Assembly: GCA_044220875.1 (NCBI GenBank) | Contig: JBGAQH010000002.1 | Location: 496,001 to 560,000 of the forward strand | Reading direction: 5' to 3' | DNA from: JAEUIT01 sp044220875 | Lineage (GTDB): Bacteria > Planctomycetota > Phycisphaerae > Phycisphaerales > SM1A02 | DNA length: 64,000 nucleotides | Shown: positions 52,435 through 62,386 of the stretch, one piece after another | How positions within the stretch are numbered: the stretch's first letter is position 1 | Layout: every line of letters starts with the position of its first letter | Notes under the pieces: generated by a model | Database searches by the model: none | What the model was told of the DNA's origin: nothing | The model's input: only the letters and a program-made list of their open reading frames with translations | Position numbers and translations under genes: made by a program

Positions 52435-53799
52435 ATGCTTCGACACCGATCGATCGCGGGCGCAGTGGCTCTGGCATGTGTGCAGGGCGCGTTGGCCGAG
52501 GCGGGCTGCCCCGCGCAGGGCAGTTGCATCGTGGCCCATCAGCACCCCGGCTGCGAGAACACCGAGTGCTGCCAGATCGTCTGCGCCGCGGACCCATTCT
52601 GCTGCTCGAGCCAATGGGACAGCGCCTGCGCGGACGAGGGATGGGCGTGGTGCGTGGCGACCTGCGCCGGCCCGCTCTCCGGCGACTGCCTCACGGCGCA
52701 CGAGGACCCCGCTTGCTCCGACCAGGAGTGCTGCGACACGACCTGCACCGCGGATCCATTCTGCTGCGACCAGCAGTGGGACGACGTCTGTGCCCAGGAG
52801 GCGTACGCGGCGTGCGTGATCGCGTGCGGCGGAAGCCTCGGCGGCGATTGCCTCGTTGCCCACGAGAATCCCTCATGCAACGACGGCGCCTGCTGCGACA
52901 CGGTCTGCGCCAGCGACGGATTCTGCTGCCAGGTGCAATGGGATGACGCCTGCGCGGCCGAGGCGTGGGAAGCGTGCGTGACCTGCGGCGCGCCGGGCAG
53001 CGGAAGCTGCTATGCCCAGCACGGTCCCGGCTGCGACAACCCCGCCTGTTGCGAAGCGGTCTGCAGCTACGACTCCTTCTGCTGCCTCGTCCAGTGGGAC
53101 AGCTTCTGCGCCCAGCTCGCGGGCCAGCTCTGCGCTCCCTGCGCCGTGCCAACCGCCGGTTCCTGCTTCGCGCCGCACGGCGCGGGCTGCGATGACGAAA
53201 CCTGTTGCCTGAGCGTCTGCATCGTCGACTCGTTCTGCTGCACCGGCGCGTGGGACGCGACCTGCGTTGGCGAGGCGATCAACATCTGCGCCGCCTGCGG
53301 CAGTCCGGCCACCGGCAACTGCTTCGACGCCAGCCCGACTCCATTCTGCAGCGACGCCCTCTGCTGCAACGCCGTCTGCGCGGCGGACGACTTCTGCTGC
53401 ACGACCGAGTGGGATGCGCTCTGCGCCCTCGCCGCGCTCCAGACCTGCGGCGGCTGCGGCTCGCCGGAGAGCCCCTCCTGCCTCCTCCCGCACACGACCG
53501 CGGGGTGCGATGACCTCGAGTGCTGCGCATCGGTCTGCTCCGTCGACGACTACTGCTGCCAGATCGCGTGGGACGCCGTCTGCGTCGCGTCGGCGACAAG
53601 CGGCTGCTCCTTCGCCCCCTGCTATGGGCTCTGCGACGGCGATTTCGACGCCAACGGCAAGGTGGACGCGCAGGACATGGCGGTGCTGCTCGGGGCGTGG
53701 AACACCACCGCACCCTGCGGCGACGTCAACGGCGACGGCGTCGTGAACAGCGCGGACCTCGGGCTCCTGCTCGGCAACTGGGGCGTCTGCGTCCCGTGA
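52435..53799 (+). CDS. Secreted protein made of seven tandem Cys-rich repeats plus a dockerin-like end
   Basis: The 454-residue exported protein has a signal (IAGAVALACVQGALAEAG), seven tandem repeats of about 46-53 residues (about 31-395), and two dockerin-like repeats at the end (GDFDANGKVDAQDMAVLLGAWN, then one ending LLGNWGVCVP). Each repeat has the pattern C-x(7-9)-C-x(4)-CC-x(3)-C-x(2)-D-x-F/Y-CC-x(3)-WD-x(2)-C-x(3)-A-x(3)-C. About 65 Cys give around 14 percent of the protein; they probably form disulfides outside the cell. The ATG at 52435 has GAGGGGAG upstream. No enzyme domain is seen; a rod-like adhesive or cell-wall protein is one guess. Confidence 0.85.
   Translation: MLRHRSIAGAVALACVQGALAEAGCPAQGSCIVAHQHPGCENTECCQIVCAADPFCCSSQWDSACADEGWAWCVATCAGPLSGDCLTAHEDPACSDQECCDTTCTADPFCCDQQWDDVCAQEAYAACVIACGGSLGGDCLVAHENPSCNDGACCDTVCASDGFCCQVQWDDACAAEAWEACVTCGAPGSGSCYAQHGPGCDNPACCEAVCSYDSFCCLVQWDSFCAQLAGQLCAPCAVPTAGSCFAPHGAGCDDETCCLSVCIVDSFCCTGAWDATCVGEAINICAACGSPATGNCFDASPTPFCSDALCCNAVCAADDFCCTTEWDALCALAALQTCGGCGSPESPSCLLPHTTAGCDDLECCASVCSVDDYCCQIAWDAVCVASATSGCSFAPCYGLCDGDFDANGKVDAQDMAVLLGAWNTTAPCGDVNGDGVVNSADLGLLLGNWGVCVP
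52525..53625 (+). repeat. Seven tandem Cys-rich protein repeats
   Basis: Coding repeats of about 140-160 bases. The central part of each copy reads D-P-F-C-C or D-x-F-C-C, then WDxxC. The same unit occurs three times in the protein at 25042 and once in the one at 40495. At DNA level the copies have diverged, so the array is old and not a recent expansion. Confidence 0.85.
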
Positions 53800-53805
53800 C
53801 GCCGC

Positions 53806-54423
53806 TTACGCGCCGCGGGTCGAGCCCCACAGGAGCGTCAGGTAGAGCGCGATCCACGCCGCGTCGAGGAAGTGCCAGTACATCCCGCAGTAGGTGATGC
53901 CCGCGAGCCTCTCCGGGCCATAGCGACCGCGAAGGGCGTTGCTCGTGGTGAAGGCCATCGGGACCAGCCCGCCGAGGACGTGCAGCGCGTGCAGCACCGT
54001 CAGCACGTAGAAGGTCCAGGCGTAGAGATGCCGCGAGAAGGCCATGTTCGCCTGCATCGCGCTCACCCACGCGAAGAACTGCAGGCCGAGGAAGCCGACG
54101 CCCAGGGCGAGCGTCGTGGCCATCCACATGCCGACCGAGCGCTCGCCCTGCCGAGCCGCGGTGAGGGCGACATGCATCGTCCCGCTCGAGGCGAGCAGCA
54201 CGATCGTCGAGAGCATGAGCACCGACGGCAGCGGCGGCATGTGCGGCGGCGGCCAGTTGTCGATGTTCATCGGGCTCAGCCGCACGATCGCGTAGGCCAG
54301 GAGCGTCGAGACGAAGATCACCGCAAGGGTCAGGATCAGGAGCCACATGCCAAAACGGCCCGCGTCGAAGCGGGCCGTCGGGTCGGTGAATGGCGTGATG
54401 CGTTGGTTGCGGAAGAGGAACAT
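53806..54423 (-). CDS. Cytochrome c oxidase subunit III-family protein (second copy)
   Basis: The 205-residue membrane protein has five predicted helices with PTARFDAGRFGMWLLILTLAVIFVSTLLAYA near the start, MHVALTAARQG and LHALHVLGGLVPMAF, and the CYWHF-like end YCGMYWHFLDAAWIALYLTLL. It belongs to the COX3 superfamily and is a paralogue of the subunit III at 54961, from which it differs by lacking the long insertion. It is the last gene of the oxidase operon, six bases from the convergent Cys-repeat gene. Carrying two subunit III-like proteins is known in some caa3 clusters. Confidence 0.82.
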   Translation of the reverse strand: MFLFRNQRITPFTDPTARFDAGRFGMWLLILTLAVIFVSTLLAYAIVRLSPMNIDNWPPPHMPPLPSVLMLSTIVLLASSGTMHVALTAARQGERSVGMWMATTLALGVGFLGLQFFAWVSAMQANMAFSRHLYAWTFYVLTVLHALHVLGGLVPMAFTTSNALRGRYGPERLAGITYCGMYWHFLDAAWIALYLTLLWGSTRGA

Positions 54424-54462
54424 CTGGGTCGCCGCGTCCCCCGCATCCGATCCATCGGAACG

Positions 54463-54903
54463 CTATCGAATCTGCGGAGCCTGCTGGGCGATGGGTGAGT
54501 TCGGGGCGGTCTTGCCCAGTTCGGTCTGCACGCCGTCCGGGTTGCCGGGAACCAGGGTCGCCTCGTACTGCTTGCTGTCGAGGATCGTGAAGAGCATCAG
54601 CAGGACGACAAAGAGCACCGAGCCGATCAGCGTGAGCTGGTTGAAGGGCCGATCCCACTTGAGGTGCATGAAGAACATGCCGACGAGCGTGGCCTTGATG
54701 CCGGCGACGCCGAGCGCGATGTAGATGTTCGCCTCGCCGAGATCGACGTAGCGCACGGCCACGGTGATCACGGTCAGAGCGATGAGCGCCCCGCCGGTCG
54801 CGAAGAGGATCCAGAACGGCACGAGATGCCCGACGAGGGGATGCACTTCGCCTGCGCCGGACGGGCTGTGCTTGGAACCGTGGGAATGGGTGTGGCTCGA
54901 CAT
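54463..54903 (-). CDS. Cytochrome c oxidase subunit IV-like protein
   Basis: The 146-residue protein has three helices: VPFWILFATGGALIALTVITVAV, ALGVAGIKATLVGMFFMHLKWD and LTLIGSVLFVVLLMLFTIL. The KATLVGMFFMHLKWD signature is typical of the bacterial COX4/CyoD-like prokaryotic subunit IV. The first 20 residues are His/Ser-rich (SSHTHSHGSKHSPSG), perhaps a metal-binding tail. It lies 57 bases after subunit III and 39 bases before the second subunit III-like gene. Confidence 0.85.
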   Translation of the reverse strand: MSSHTHSHGSKHSPSGAGEVHPLVGHLVPFWILFATGGALIALTVITVAVRYVDLGEANIYIALGVAGIKATLVGMFFMHLKWDRPFNQLTLIGSVLFVVLLMLFTILDSKQYEATLVPGNPDGVQTELGKTAPNSPIAQQAPQIR

Positions 54904-54960
54904 GTCGGATGCTCGAAGGATGCCTGCGGCGGTCGTCGGACGCGTGTGTCGCGAAGTCGA

Positions 54961-55944
54961 TCAGTGAATCAGGTAGAAGAGCGGGAAGAGGAAGATCCAG
55001 ATGAGATCGACGATGTGCCAGTACAGGCCGACGAGATCGACGGGCGTGTAGTACTTGCTGTCGAACTCGCCGCGGGCCGATCGGATCATGATCCAGCCGA
55101 TGAGGAACATCCCGATGATGACGTGGATGCCGTGCAGGCCGGTCATGCAGTAGTAGATGCCGAAGAACCGGTGGGTGTTGACGGGGAGGTTCGGGTCGAA
55201 GACGTGAGCCTTCGCGGCCTCGTCATGGCCCTCGGCGCCGCCGTGGCCTTCGGGGGCGGCATGACCCTCGGCGGAGCCCTCGCCGGTCGCCTCGCCAGAC
55301 GCGACGCCAGACGCGACGCCCGCGGGACCGACGGGAGCCTTGCGGATCGCCGAGGCCTCCGCCGCGAGCGGCTTGGAGAGCAGCGGATTCACGACCAGCG
55401 CCGGTCCGGCTGCGGCCTCCGCCGGCTTGGTCGGCGCCGCCGACGGCGCGCCGACGACATGGCCGTTCTCGTCGACGACCGGCTGGTAGAAGGACGGGCC
55501 CCACTTGAGGTTGGCGTCGAACTTGTGCGTGTACTCGAAGTACTTGATGACGAGGAAGCCGCACGCCCCGAGGAACGTGAGGAAGAGGCAGACGACGAGC
55601 GGCCCCTTCTTGCTGGTCTGGGCGAACCGCACGGCCATCGCCATCGTGAGCGAGCTCAGGATGAGCACGCACGTGTTGATGCCGCCCATGATCGTGTTGA
55701 GGTAGTGGCTCGCGTAGGAGAAGACGTGGGGCTCCTTCGCGCGCATCAGCGTGTACATCGCGAAGAGCGCGCCGAAGAAGAGCACTTCCGTCGCGAGGAA
55801 GACCCACATGCCCAGCTTGCTGCTGTCGAACTGCTGGGCGGGCGTCTCGAAGTGGTGGGCCAGAAATGGATATTCGCCGTGGCCATGGCCATGGTCGCCG
55901 TCGCCATGCGAGTGGTCGTGCGCTTGAGTGTCGATCGCGGTCAC
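54961..55944 (-). CDS. ctaE: Cytochrome c oxidase subunit III with large His/Ala-rich insertion
   Basis: The 327-residue protein has SSKLGMWVFLATEVLFFGALFAMYTLMR at about 42-70, NTCVLILSSLTMAMAVRFA, and the end FFGIYYCMTGLHGIHVIIGMFLIGWIM and GLYWHIVDLIWIFLFPLFYLI. Between the first four and the last helices sits an insertion of about 95 residues (about 150-245) rich in Ala, Pro, Glu, Gly and His. The first 30 residues are also His-rich (AHDHSHGDGDHGHGHG). The GTG at 55944 is chosen because AAGGAG lies six bases upstream; the open frame extends to 56109. It is part of the caa3 oxidase. Confidence 0.88.
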   Translation of the reverse strand: MTAIDTQAHDHSHGDGDHGHGHGEYPFLAHHFETPAQQFDSSKLGMWVFLATEVLFFGALFAMYTLMRAKEPHVFSYASHYLNTIMGGINTCVLILSSLTMAMAVRFAQTSKKGPLVVCLFLTFLGACGFLVIKYFEYTHKFDANLKWGPSFYQPVVDENGHVVGAPSAAPTKPAEAAAGPALVVNPLLSKPLAAEASAIRKAPVGPAGVASGVASGEATGEGSAEGHAAPEGHGGAEGHDEAAKAHVFDPNLPVNTHRFFGIYYCMTGLHGIHVIIGMFLIGWIMIRSARGEFDSKYYTPVDLVGLYWHIVDLIWIFLFPLFYLIH

Positions 55945-56024
55945 CGGGGGAGCTCCTTCGCCGTTTCGGGCGCGCCTCCGTGCGGGTCCGCACGGGGCGA
56001 TCAGTGGATTGGCGCAGGCGTTGG

Positions 56025-57749
<1,725 letters not shown>

Positions 57750-57828
57750 GGCGGGGACCTTCGCGGCTTTCGCAAGTCAAACGGAACTGGCTACGGGGCG
57801 GGCGAACGGGGCGGGCGTGGATCGCGGA

Positions 57829-58953
57829 TCACTTCGGTGCGTCGGCAGCGGGCTTCTTGAGCGCGCCCTTGGCGTCGAATTCGTTGAGGTGCTTCATGAA
57901 GCCGATGATGGCGTCGATGCCGAGATCGCTGAGCTGCCCCTGGAAGGTAGGCATGCCCGGGGCAAAGCCGTCGACGATGAGGTGATTCGGCTGGAGAATC
58001 GAGTTGCGGATGTAGTCCTCGGGCACCGCGAACTCCTTGCCCGCGCCGATGAGCTCGCTCAGCGGCTTCCCGCTCACCTTGGTCAGGCCCTTCTCGGTGC
58101 GGTCCCAGATCGCGGGCAGTCCGTCATGCGGCCCCCACGACGGACCGGTGCTGGGCGAGCCGTCGAGCGTGTGACAGCTCGCACATCGGGCATAGAGCTT
58201 GGGGCCGGCCTTGAAGTAGAGCTCGTCCTTCGGGATCTTCTCGAGCCAGACGCGCTGGTTCTTCTCCCACAGGGTGAAGTCCGCCTCGTTGAGGACGATC
58301 ACCCGGCGGTTCATGCGGGAGTGGTCCTTGCCGCAGTATTCGGTGCAGTAGAGCCGGTGGAAGTCGGCGGGCTCGCCGTTGGCGTCGAGGGTCGTCGCGT
58401 TCAGCGCCTGGAACCAGAGCAGGTTGTAGCGGGCGGGAACGACGTCCTTCTTCACGCGGAAGTCGGGGATGTAGAGGCTGTGCAGGACGTCGTCGGAACG
58501 GAGGACAAGCTTCACCGGGCGACCGACGGGAACGACGAGATCGTCGGAGATGGCGCCGCTGGGGTACTTGAAGGTCCACGACCACTGCTTGGCGACGACG
58601 TCAATCTGGTAGGCGTTGGCCGGCGGGGTCGCGAGGGCGAGATAGCCCTTGAAGCCGCCGAAGAAGATGATGACGACGAGGATGACCGGGATCACGGTCC
58701 ACGTCACCTCGAGCGGCGTGTTGTGCTCGGAGGCGTTCGCGTGGTGCACGACGTTCGTTCCGCGCTGCCGATAGCGGACGACGAAGATGATCATCAGGGC
58801 GACGACCAGCGCGAAGAAGAAGTAGCAGAGGTACGTGATGGCCATGAACATGAAGTCCACGTTCGAGGCCGTCGTCGACCCAGCGCGAGGCAACCAGAAG
58901 GTGCCGCCGGACGCGGGAGCTGCTGTCGCGAGGGTGTTGAAGAGAGCGTGCAT
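57829..58953 (-). CDS. ctaC: Cytochrome c oxidase subunit II with C-terminal cytochrome c domain (caa3)
   Basis: The 374-residue protein has two helices at the N terminus (FMFMAITYLCYFFFALVVALMIIF, TVIPVILVVIIFFGGFKG), a CuA domain with HRLYCTEYCGKDHSRM and WSWTFKYPSG, and a C-terminal cytochrome c domain with the heme motif CASCH and an axial Met in APGMPTFQG. This fusion defines a caa3-type oxidase. The ATG at 58953 is chosen over the earlier open frame. It lies next to SCO, which usually loads the CuA copper. Confidence 0.93.
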   Translation of the reverse strand: MHALFNTLATAAPASGGTFWLPRAGSTTASNVDFMFMAITYLCYFFFALVVALMIIFVVRYRQRGTNVVHHANASEHNTPLEVTWTVIPVILVVIIFFGGFKGYLALATPPANAYQIDVVAKQWSWTFKYPSGAISDDLVVPVGRPVKLVLRSDDVLHSLYIPDFRVKKDVVPARYNLLWFQALNATTLDANGEPADFHRLYCTEYCGKDHSRMNRRVIVLNEADFTLWEKNQRVWLEKIPKDELYFKAGPKLYARCASCHTLDGSPSTGPSWGPHDGLPAIWDRTEKGLTKVSGKPLSELIGAGKEFAVPEDYIRNSILQPNHLIVDGFAPGMPTFQGQLSDLGIDAIIGFMKHLNEFDAKGALKKPAADAPK

Positions 58954-59005
58954 GGTCGATTCCCAGTCGTGGGGCGGGCGTTGGTGTGCGCGTCGTTTGG
59001 AGCGG

Positions 59006-59884
59006 TCAGTTCGTCTCAGCGGGGAGCGGTTCGGAGCGACGGCGTCGCACCTCACCGAGCCAGAACCATCCGAGTCCCAACGCCAGCGTGGCGAGCGTCA
59101 CCGCACCGCCGAGCTGCATCAGGCGACGGGCGAAGAGAACATACCCCTTCGCCTCGGGGTCATACATGTGGCACCAGAGGATGAAGCGGTCGAGGGTTGT
59201 GCCGATCTTGCCCTCTGATGCCTCAAGCAGCGCGAACCGGAGATCGCGAGGCTCGAACTTGGTGCCGTAGAGATATCGCGAGACCCGCCCGTCGGGCGTG
59301 ATCACGAAGAGCGCGGCGGCGTGCGAGAACTCCCCGCCGCCCTGGTCTCGGAAGCCGAAACCCACCGCGTCAGCCAGCGTGTGGCTGCTGGTCGCGGGCC
59401 CGGTGAGGAAATGGAATCCGTGCACCGCGCCGGGTCGGTTGTACTCAAGCACGTACCCGTCGCGCTTCACCTTGGCGAGCTGGTGGGTCTCGGCCGGGTT
59501 GATGCTCACGGAGACGAGCTGAAAGGTCTCTCCCGCGTTCCAGTCGACGTCATGCAGGGCGTCGATGGCGCCGTTCAGGACCAGGTTGCAGAGCATCGGG
59601 CACTTGAGGTAACCGAGCTGGAGGATCACCGGGCGCTTGGTCCCGTCGGCGGCCGGCTTGAAGTAGTCGCCCAGCGTGACCGAGTTCCCCTCCTCGTCCG
59701 TGAAGGGAAGGTCAAGCGGGAGCTTCGCGTCCGGCTTCTCGATGATGTCGACGCCCCGAAGCTCAACGGGCACGTCACGGTTGAGCTGCGCCGATGCATC
59801 CGACGCCAACGACGAGGCCCCGATGACCATGGTCATCGCGGCCAGCGACGTCGCGAAGGGTTGGATCGGGCGACTGCGGATCAC
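59006..59884 (-). CDS. SCO1/SenC-family copper chaperone
   Basis: The 292-residue protein has a signal-like start (FATSLAAMTMVIGASSLASDASAQ), a thioredoxin fold with copper ligands CPMLC and the later His in VHGFHFLTG, and a C-terminal membrane helix (LGGAVTLATLALGLGWFWLG) that is uncommon in classical SCO, which has the anchor at the N terminus. It delivers copper to the CuA site of subunit II, encoded next. The GTG start overlaps the small gene upstream by four bases (GTGA). Confidence 0.88.
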   Translation of the reverse strand: MIRSRPIQPFATSLAAMTMVIGASSLASDASAQLNRDVPVELRGVDIIEKPDAKLPLDLPFTDEEGNSVTLGDYFKPAADGTKRPVILQLGYLKCPMLCNLVLNGAIDALHDVDWNAGETFQLVSVSINPAETHQLAKVKRDGYVLEYNRPGAVHGFHFLTGPATSSHTLADAVGFGFRDQGGGEFSHAAALFVITPDGRVSRYLYGTKFEPRDLRFALLEASEGKIGTTLDRFILWCHMYDPEAKGYVLFARRLMQLGGAVTLATLALGLGWFWLGEVRRRRSEPLPAETN

Positions 59885-60261
59885 TTGGCTCCGCCTCCGG
59901 CGTGATTGCCCGCCTGGGCTCCGGAGAGCTCGGCGGCAACGATCTTCATCGCGTCCTCGATGCCGATCCGCTGCCGGTCGGTCCGCACCAGCTGCCCCTT
60001 CGAGTCATAGGACTCCTCGACCCACGGCCCCGGCGAGGCGAGCTTCGCCTTCTGCGCGGTCTTCGCCGTCTCGACGGCGGTGACCGGGACATTGACCATC
60101 ACTTCGCTCTCGTGCGTGGCATTCACCTGGAAGTACAGGACGCACAGGGCGAGGACGATGACGACGAAGACGATCGAGCCCGCGAGAGAGAAGAACCACG
60201 TCGAGCCCGGTTCAGGGTCGTCGATCTGGATTCCGTCGTTGGCGGGGCTGTGGCTGGACAT
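59881..60261 (-). CDS. Small membrane protein of the respiratory operon, function unknown
   Basis: The 126-residue protein has one helix at about 22-45 (SLAGSIVFVVIVLALCVLYF), then a soluble part with VNATHESEVMVNV and PGPWVEESYDSKGQLVRTDRQRIGIEDAMKIVAAELS. Short proteins of this type occur between alternative complex III and oxidase genes of planctomycetes; the function is unknown. I prefer the ATG at 60261, but a GTG at 60306 overlaps the ActF stop by four bases (GTGA), which is the coupling used by the other genes here. Confidence 0.62.
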   Translation of the reverse strand: MSSHSPANDGIQIDDPEPGSTWFFSLAGSIVFVVIVLALCVLYFQVNATHESEVMVNVPVTAVETAKTAQKAKLASPGPWVEESYDSKGQLVRTDRQRIGIEDAMKIVAAELSGAQAGNHAGGGAK

Positions 60262-60302
60262 GAGAGGTCTCGTGGATCCGGTGCGGGTCTGGGTCGTGCG
60301 AA

Positions 60303-61631
60303 TCACATGTTCTCGAAGTGCAGCGACTCGCCGAGCCGCGGATCCTTCGAGCAGAGCAGCGGTGACTTCCGCAGCTCCCGGATGGTCATGGTCCCGTAGA
60401 GGCCGATCATGCCGGCGAGCAGAAGCCAGTTGACCGGGTTCAGGAGCTCGGTGTGGGCGTCGGCGTACTTGGCCTGGAGGGCGTCGTAGCGGGCGAAGCT
60501 GGCGATGTCGTGCGGCACCTCCGGGTGGATGAGCCAGTAGAGGTCAAGCCAGCCGAGAAGGAGCATCCACGCGGCGCCGAGGGCGAGCACCGCGGGCATT
60601 CGCTTCGGCCACTTCGAGATGAACGCAAGGAACGGAAGAACGAAGTGTCCGGCAAGGAGGAAGAGGGTCAGGTAGGTCCAGTCGCCGATCTGGCGAGCGA
60701 GGAACCAGCCCGTCTCCTCCGGGATGTTCGCGTACCAGATGAGCATGTACTGGCTGTAGCCGATGTAGGCCCAGAAGACCATGCCGAACGCGAAGAGGAG
60801 CTTGCCGAGATCCTGATAGTGCTCGAGGCTGATCACGCCCCGCATGGCGCCGGTCGACTGCACGAGGAAGCAGGCGATGATGAGTCCGGCGAATCCGACG
60901 GTGCAGCAGCCGGCGAAGAAGTAGACGCCGAACATCGTGCTGAACCACGCCGGCGAGATCGACATCATCCAATCGATCGCGGCGAAGGTCGCCGAGAGCG
61001 CGAAGAGGATCGCCGCGGGCGGGGCGACGAGCTGCATCCGCTTCGAGATCGAAACGTCGCCGGTCGCGCCCAGCTTGAGGCTGTTGGAGTAGAAGAAGTG
61101 GCCAAGGCCCGCCCAGACCACGAAGTAGGCAATCGCACGGGCCCAGAAGAAGTCGCCGTGGAAGACTCCAAAGAGCGAGAAGAAGCCGAGCTTGCGCTCG
61201 ACGAGATGGGCCTCTGCGGGGGCGGCGGCGCGGAAGGACTCCATGTCGGCCCACGGCCAGATCAGGTTTGCCTGACCCTTGAACCAGAGGATGCCGATCG
61301 GCACCACGAAGAGAAGGCCCAGCCAGCGGAGATTGCTCGCGAGAACCTCGGCCGGCCGACGAACCGCGACGGACCAGCCAGCGCGGGTCAGGTGCTGAAC
61401 GAAGACGAAGAAGAGCCCGCCGAGCGAGATCGCGATCACGAAGATCAGGTTCTGCAGGTAGGACTTCCAGAAGAAGCCGGGCTCGACCTTGCCCATCAGG
61501 AGTAGGGCGGCGGCCCCGCCGATGCCGACGACGAAGAGCGCGGTCAGTGCCATCTGGAACGAGGCGGCGGAACCGCCCAGTTCGAGGTTCTTCTTGGTCA
61601 GGTCGGGGGCGTGGGAGTGTGCTTGCGTCAC
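60303..61631 (-). CDS. actF: Alternative complex III, subunit ActF (NrfD-like quinone-site protein)
   Basis: The 442-residue membrane protein has about ten helices and the NrfD/ActC-like signature FFWKSYLQNLIFVIAISLGGLFFVFVQHLTRAGW and YSQYMLIWYANIPEETGW. It belongs to the quinol-binding ActC/ActF pair of alternative complex III, which oxidises quinol and passes electrons to cytochrome c without the bc1 Q-cycle. Its ATG overlaps the ActE stop by four bases. Directly upstream of the oxidase genes, it supports an ACIII-caa3 supercomplex. Confidence 0.9.
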   Translation of the reverse strand: MTQAHSHAPDLTKKNLELGGSAASFQMALTALFVVGIGGAAALLLMGKVEPGFFWKSYLQNLIFVIAISLGGLFFVFVQHLTRAGWSVAVRRPAEVLASNLRWLGLLFVVPIGILWFKGQANLIWPWADMESFRAAAPAEAHLVERKLGFFSLFGVFHGDFFWARAIAYFVVWAGLGHFFYSNSLKLGATGDVSISKRMQLVAPPAAILFALSATFAAIDWMMSISPAWFSTMFGVYFFAGCCTVGFAGLIIACFLVQSTGAMRGVISLEHYQDLGKLLFAFGMVFWAYIGYSQYMLIWYANIPEETGWFLARQIGDWTYLTLFLLAGHFVLPFLAFISKWPKRMPAVLALGAAWMLLLGWLDLYWLIHPEVPHDIASFARYDALQAKYADAHTELLNPVNWLLLAGMIGLYGTMTIRELRKSPLLCSKDPRLGESLHFENM

Positions 61632-62386
61632 TGCTTCGCTGCTCCTTCGTTCGAATCGCCGGCCGTCAGCGCGGCCGTCGTCCTGGCAGACCCGTCGCGC
61701 TCAGCCGAACTGCGGCGCTCCGGTGCAACGTCCTGCGGCGAGGGGTGCTGGCTCCGCTGGAGCGCCTTCACGTAGGAAGCGATCGCCCACCGGTCCTCGG
61801 TCGGGATCTGAGCGGCGTAGCCGGCCATCGTCCGGATGCCGTAGGTCAGGCTGTGATAGATCTGGCCGACCGGCTGCGATCGGATCTGCTCCTCGTGCAG
61901 GTTCTTCGCCTGCGTCCAGGACGTCCCGTCGACCGAGCCGTTGATGTTGTTCATCAGGTCCATCGCCCGCTGGTTCACCATGCCGTCGCCGAACGCGGCG
62001 AAGCCGTGGCAGGGCGAGCAATAGATGTTGAAGCGGTCCTGGCCTCGCTTGAGGAACTTCTCGTCGGCGACCAGGCCGGCGGGAAGCGTCGTCGCCCACT
62101 CGGCGGTCGGGCCGGTCACACCCTCGGTGCGGTGGACGTCGAGGTTGGCTTCGCCAACGGCGACGGCGCCTGCGACCGGCGGGCGCATCGCGCGGCCATC
62201 GGCGAAGAGCGAGTTCTCCTCCTGCGGCTTGTACTTCGTCTGCATGTCCATGTCCCAGACCAGGTGCGCCTGGCGCCCGGGCGACTGCTGGGAACGGATG
62301 TAGGCGATCGCCGCCGGCGGAATGAGCAGGATGCAGACGGCGATACCGCCGACGTACACGAGAGGACGTGGGATCTGCGGGTTCAT
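61628..62386 (-). CDS. actE: Alternative complex III, cytochrome c subunit ActE
   Basis: The 252-residue protein has a membrane anchor (LVYVGGIAVCILLIPPAAIAYI), one heme-c site CSPCHGF and an axial Met region (MAGYAAQIP). It is a mono-heme cytochrome c that carries electrons from the complex toward the oxidase. The last 45 residues are low-complexity. The ATG overlaps ActD's stop (ATGA). Confidence 0.9.
   Translation of the reverse strand: MNPQIPRPLVYVGGIAVCILLIPPAAIAYIRSQQSPGRQAHLVWDMDMQTKYKPQEENSLFADGRAMRPPVAGAVAVGEANLDVHRTEGVTGPTAEWATTLPAGLVADEKFLKRGQDRFNIYCSPCHGFAAFGDGMVNQRAMDLMNNINGSVDGTSWTQAKNLHEEQIRSQPVGQIYHSLTYGIRTMAGYAAQIPTEDRWAIASYVKALQRSQHPSPQDVAPERRSSAERDGSARTTAALTAGDSNEGAAKQ

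Noticed and set aside
52525..53625. CRISPR-like array
   Set aside because: The repetition is at protein level only; DNA copies are diverged, about 140-160 bases long and without spacers.
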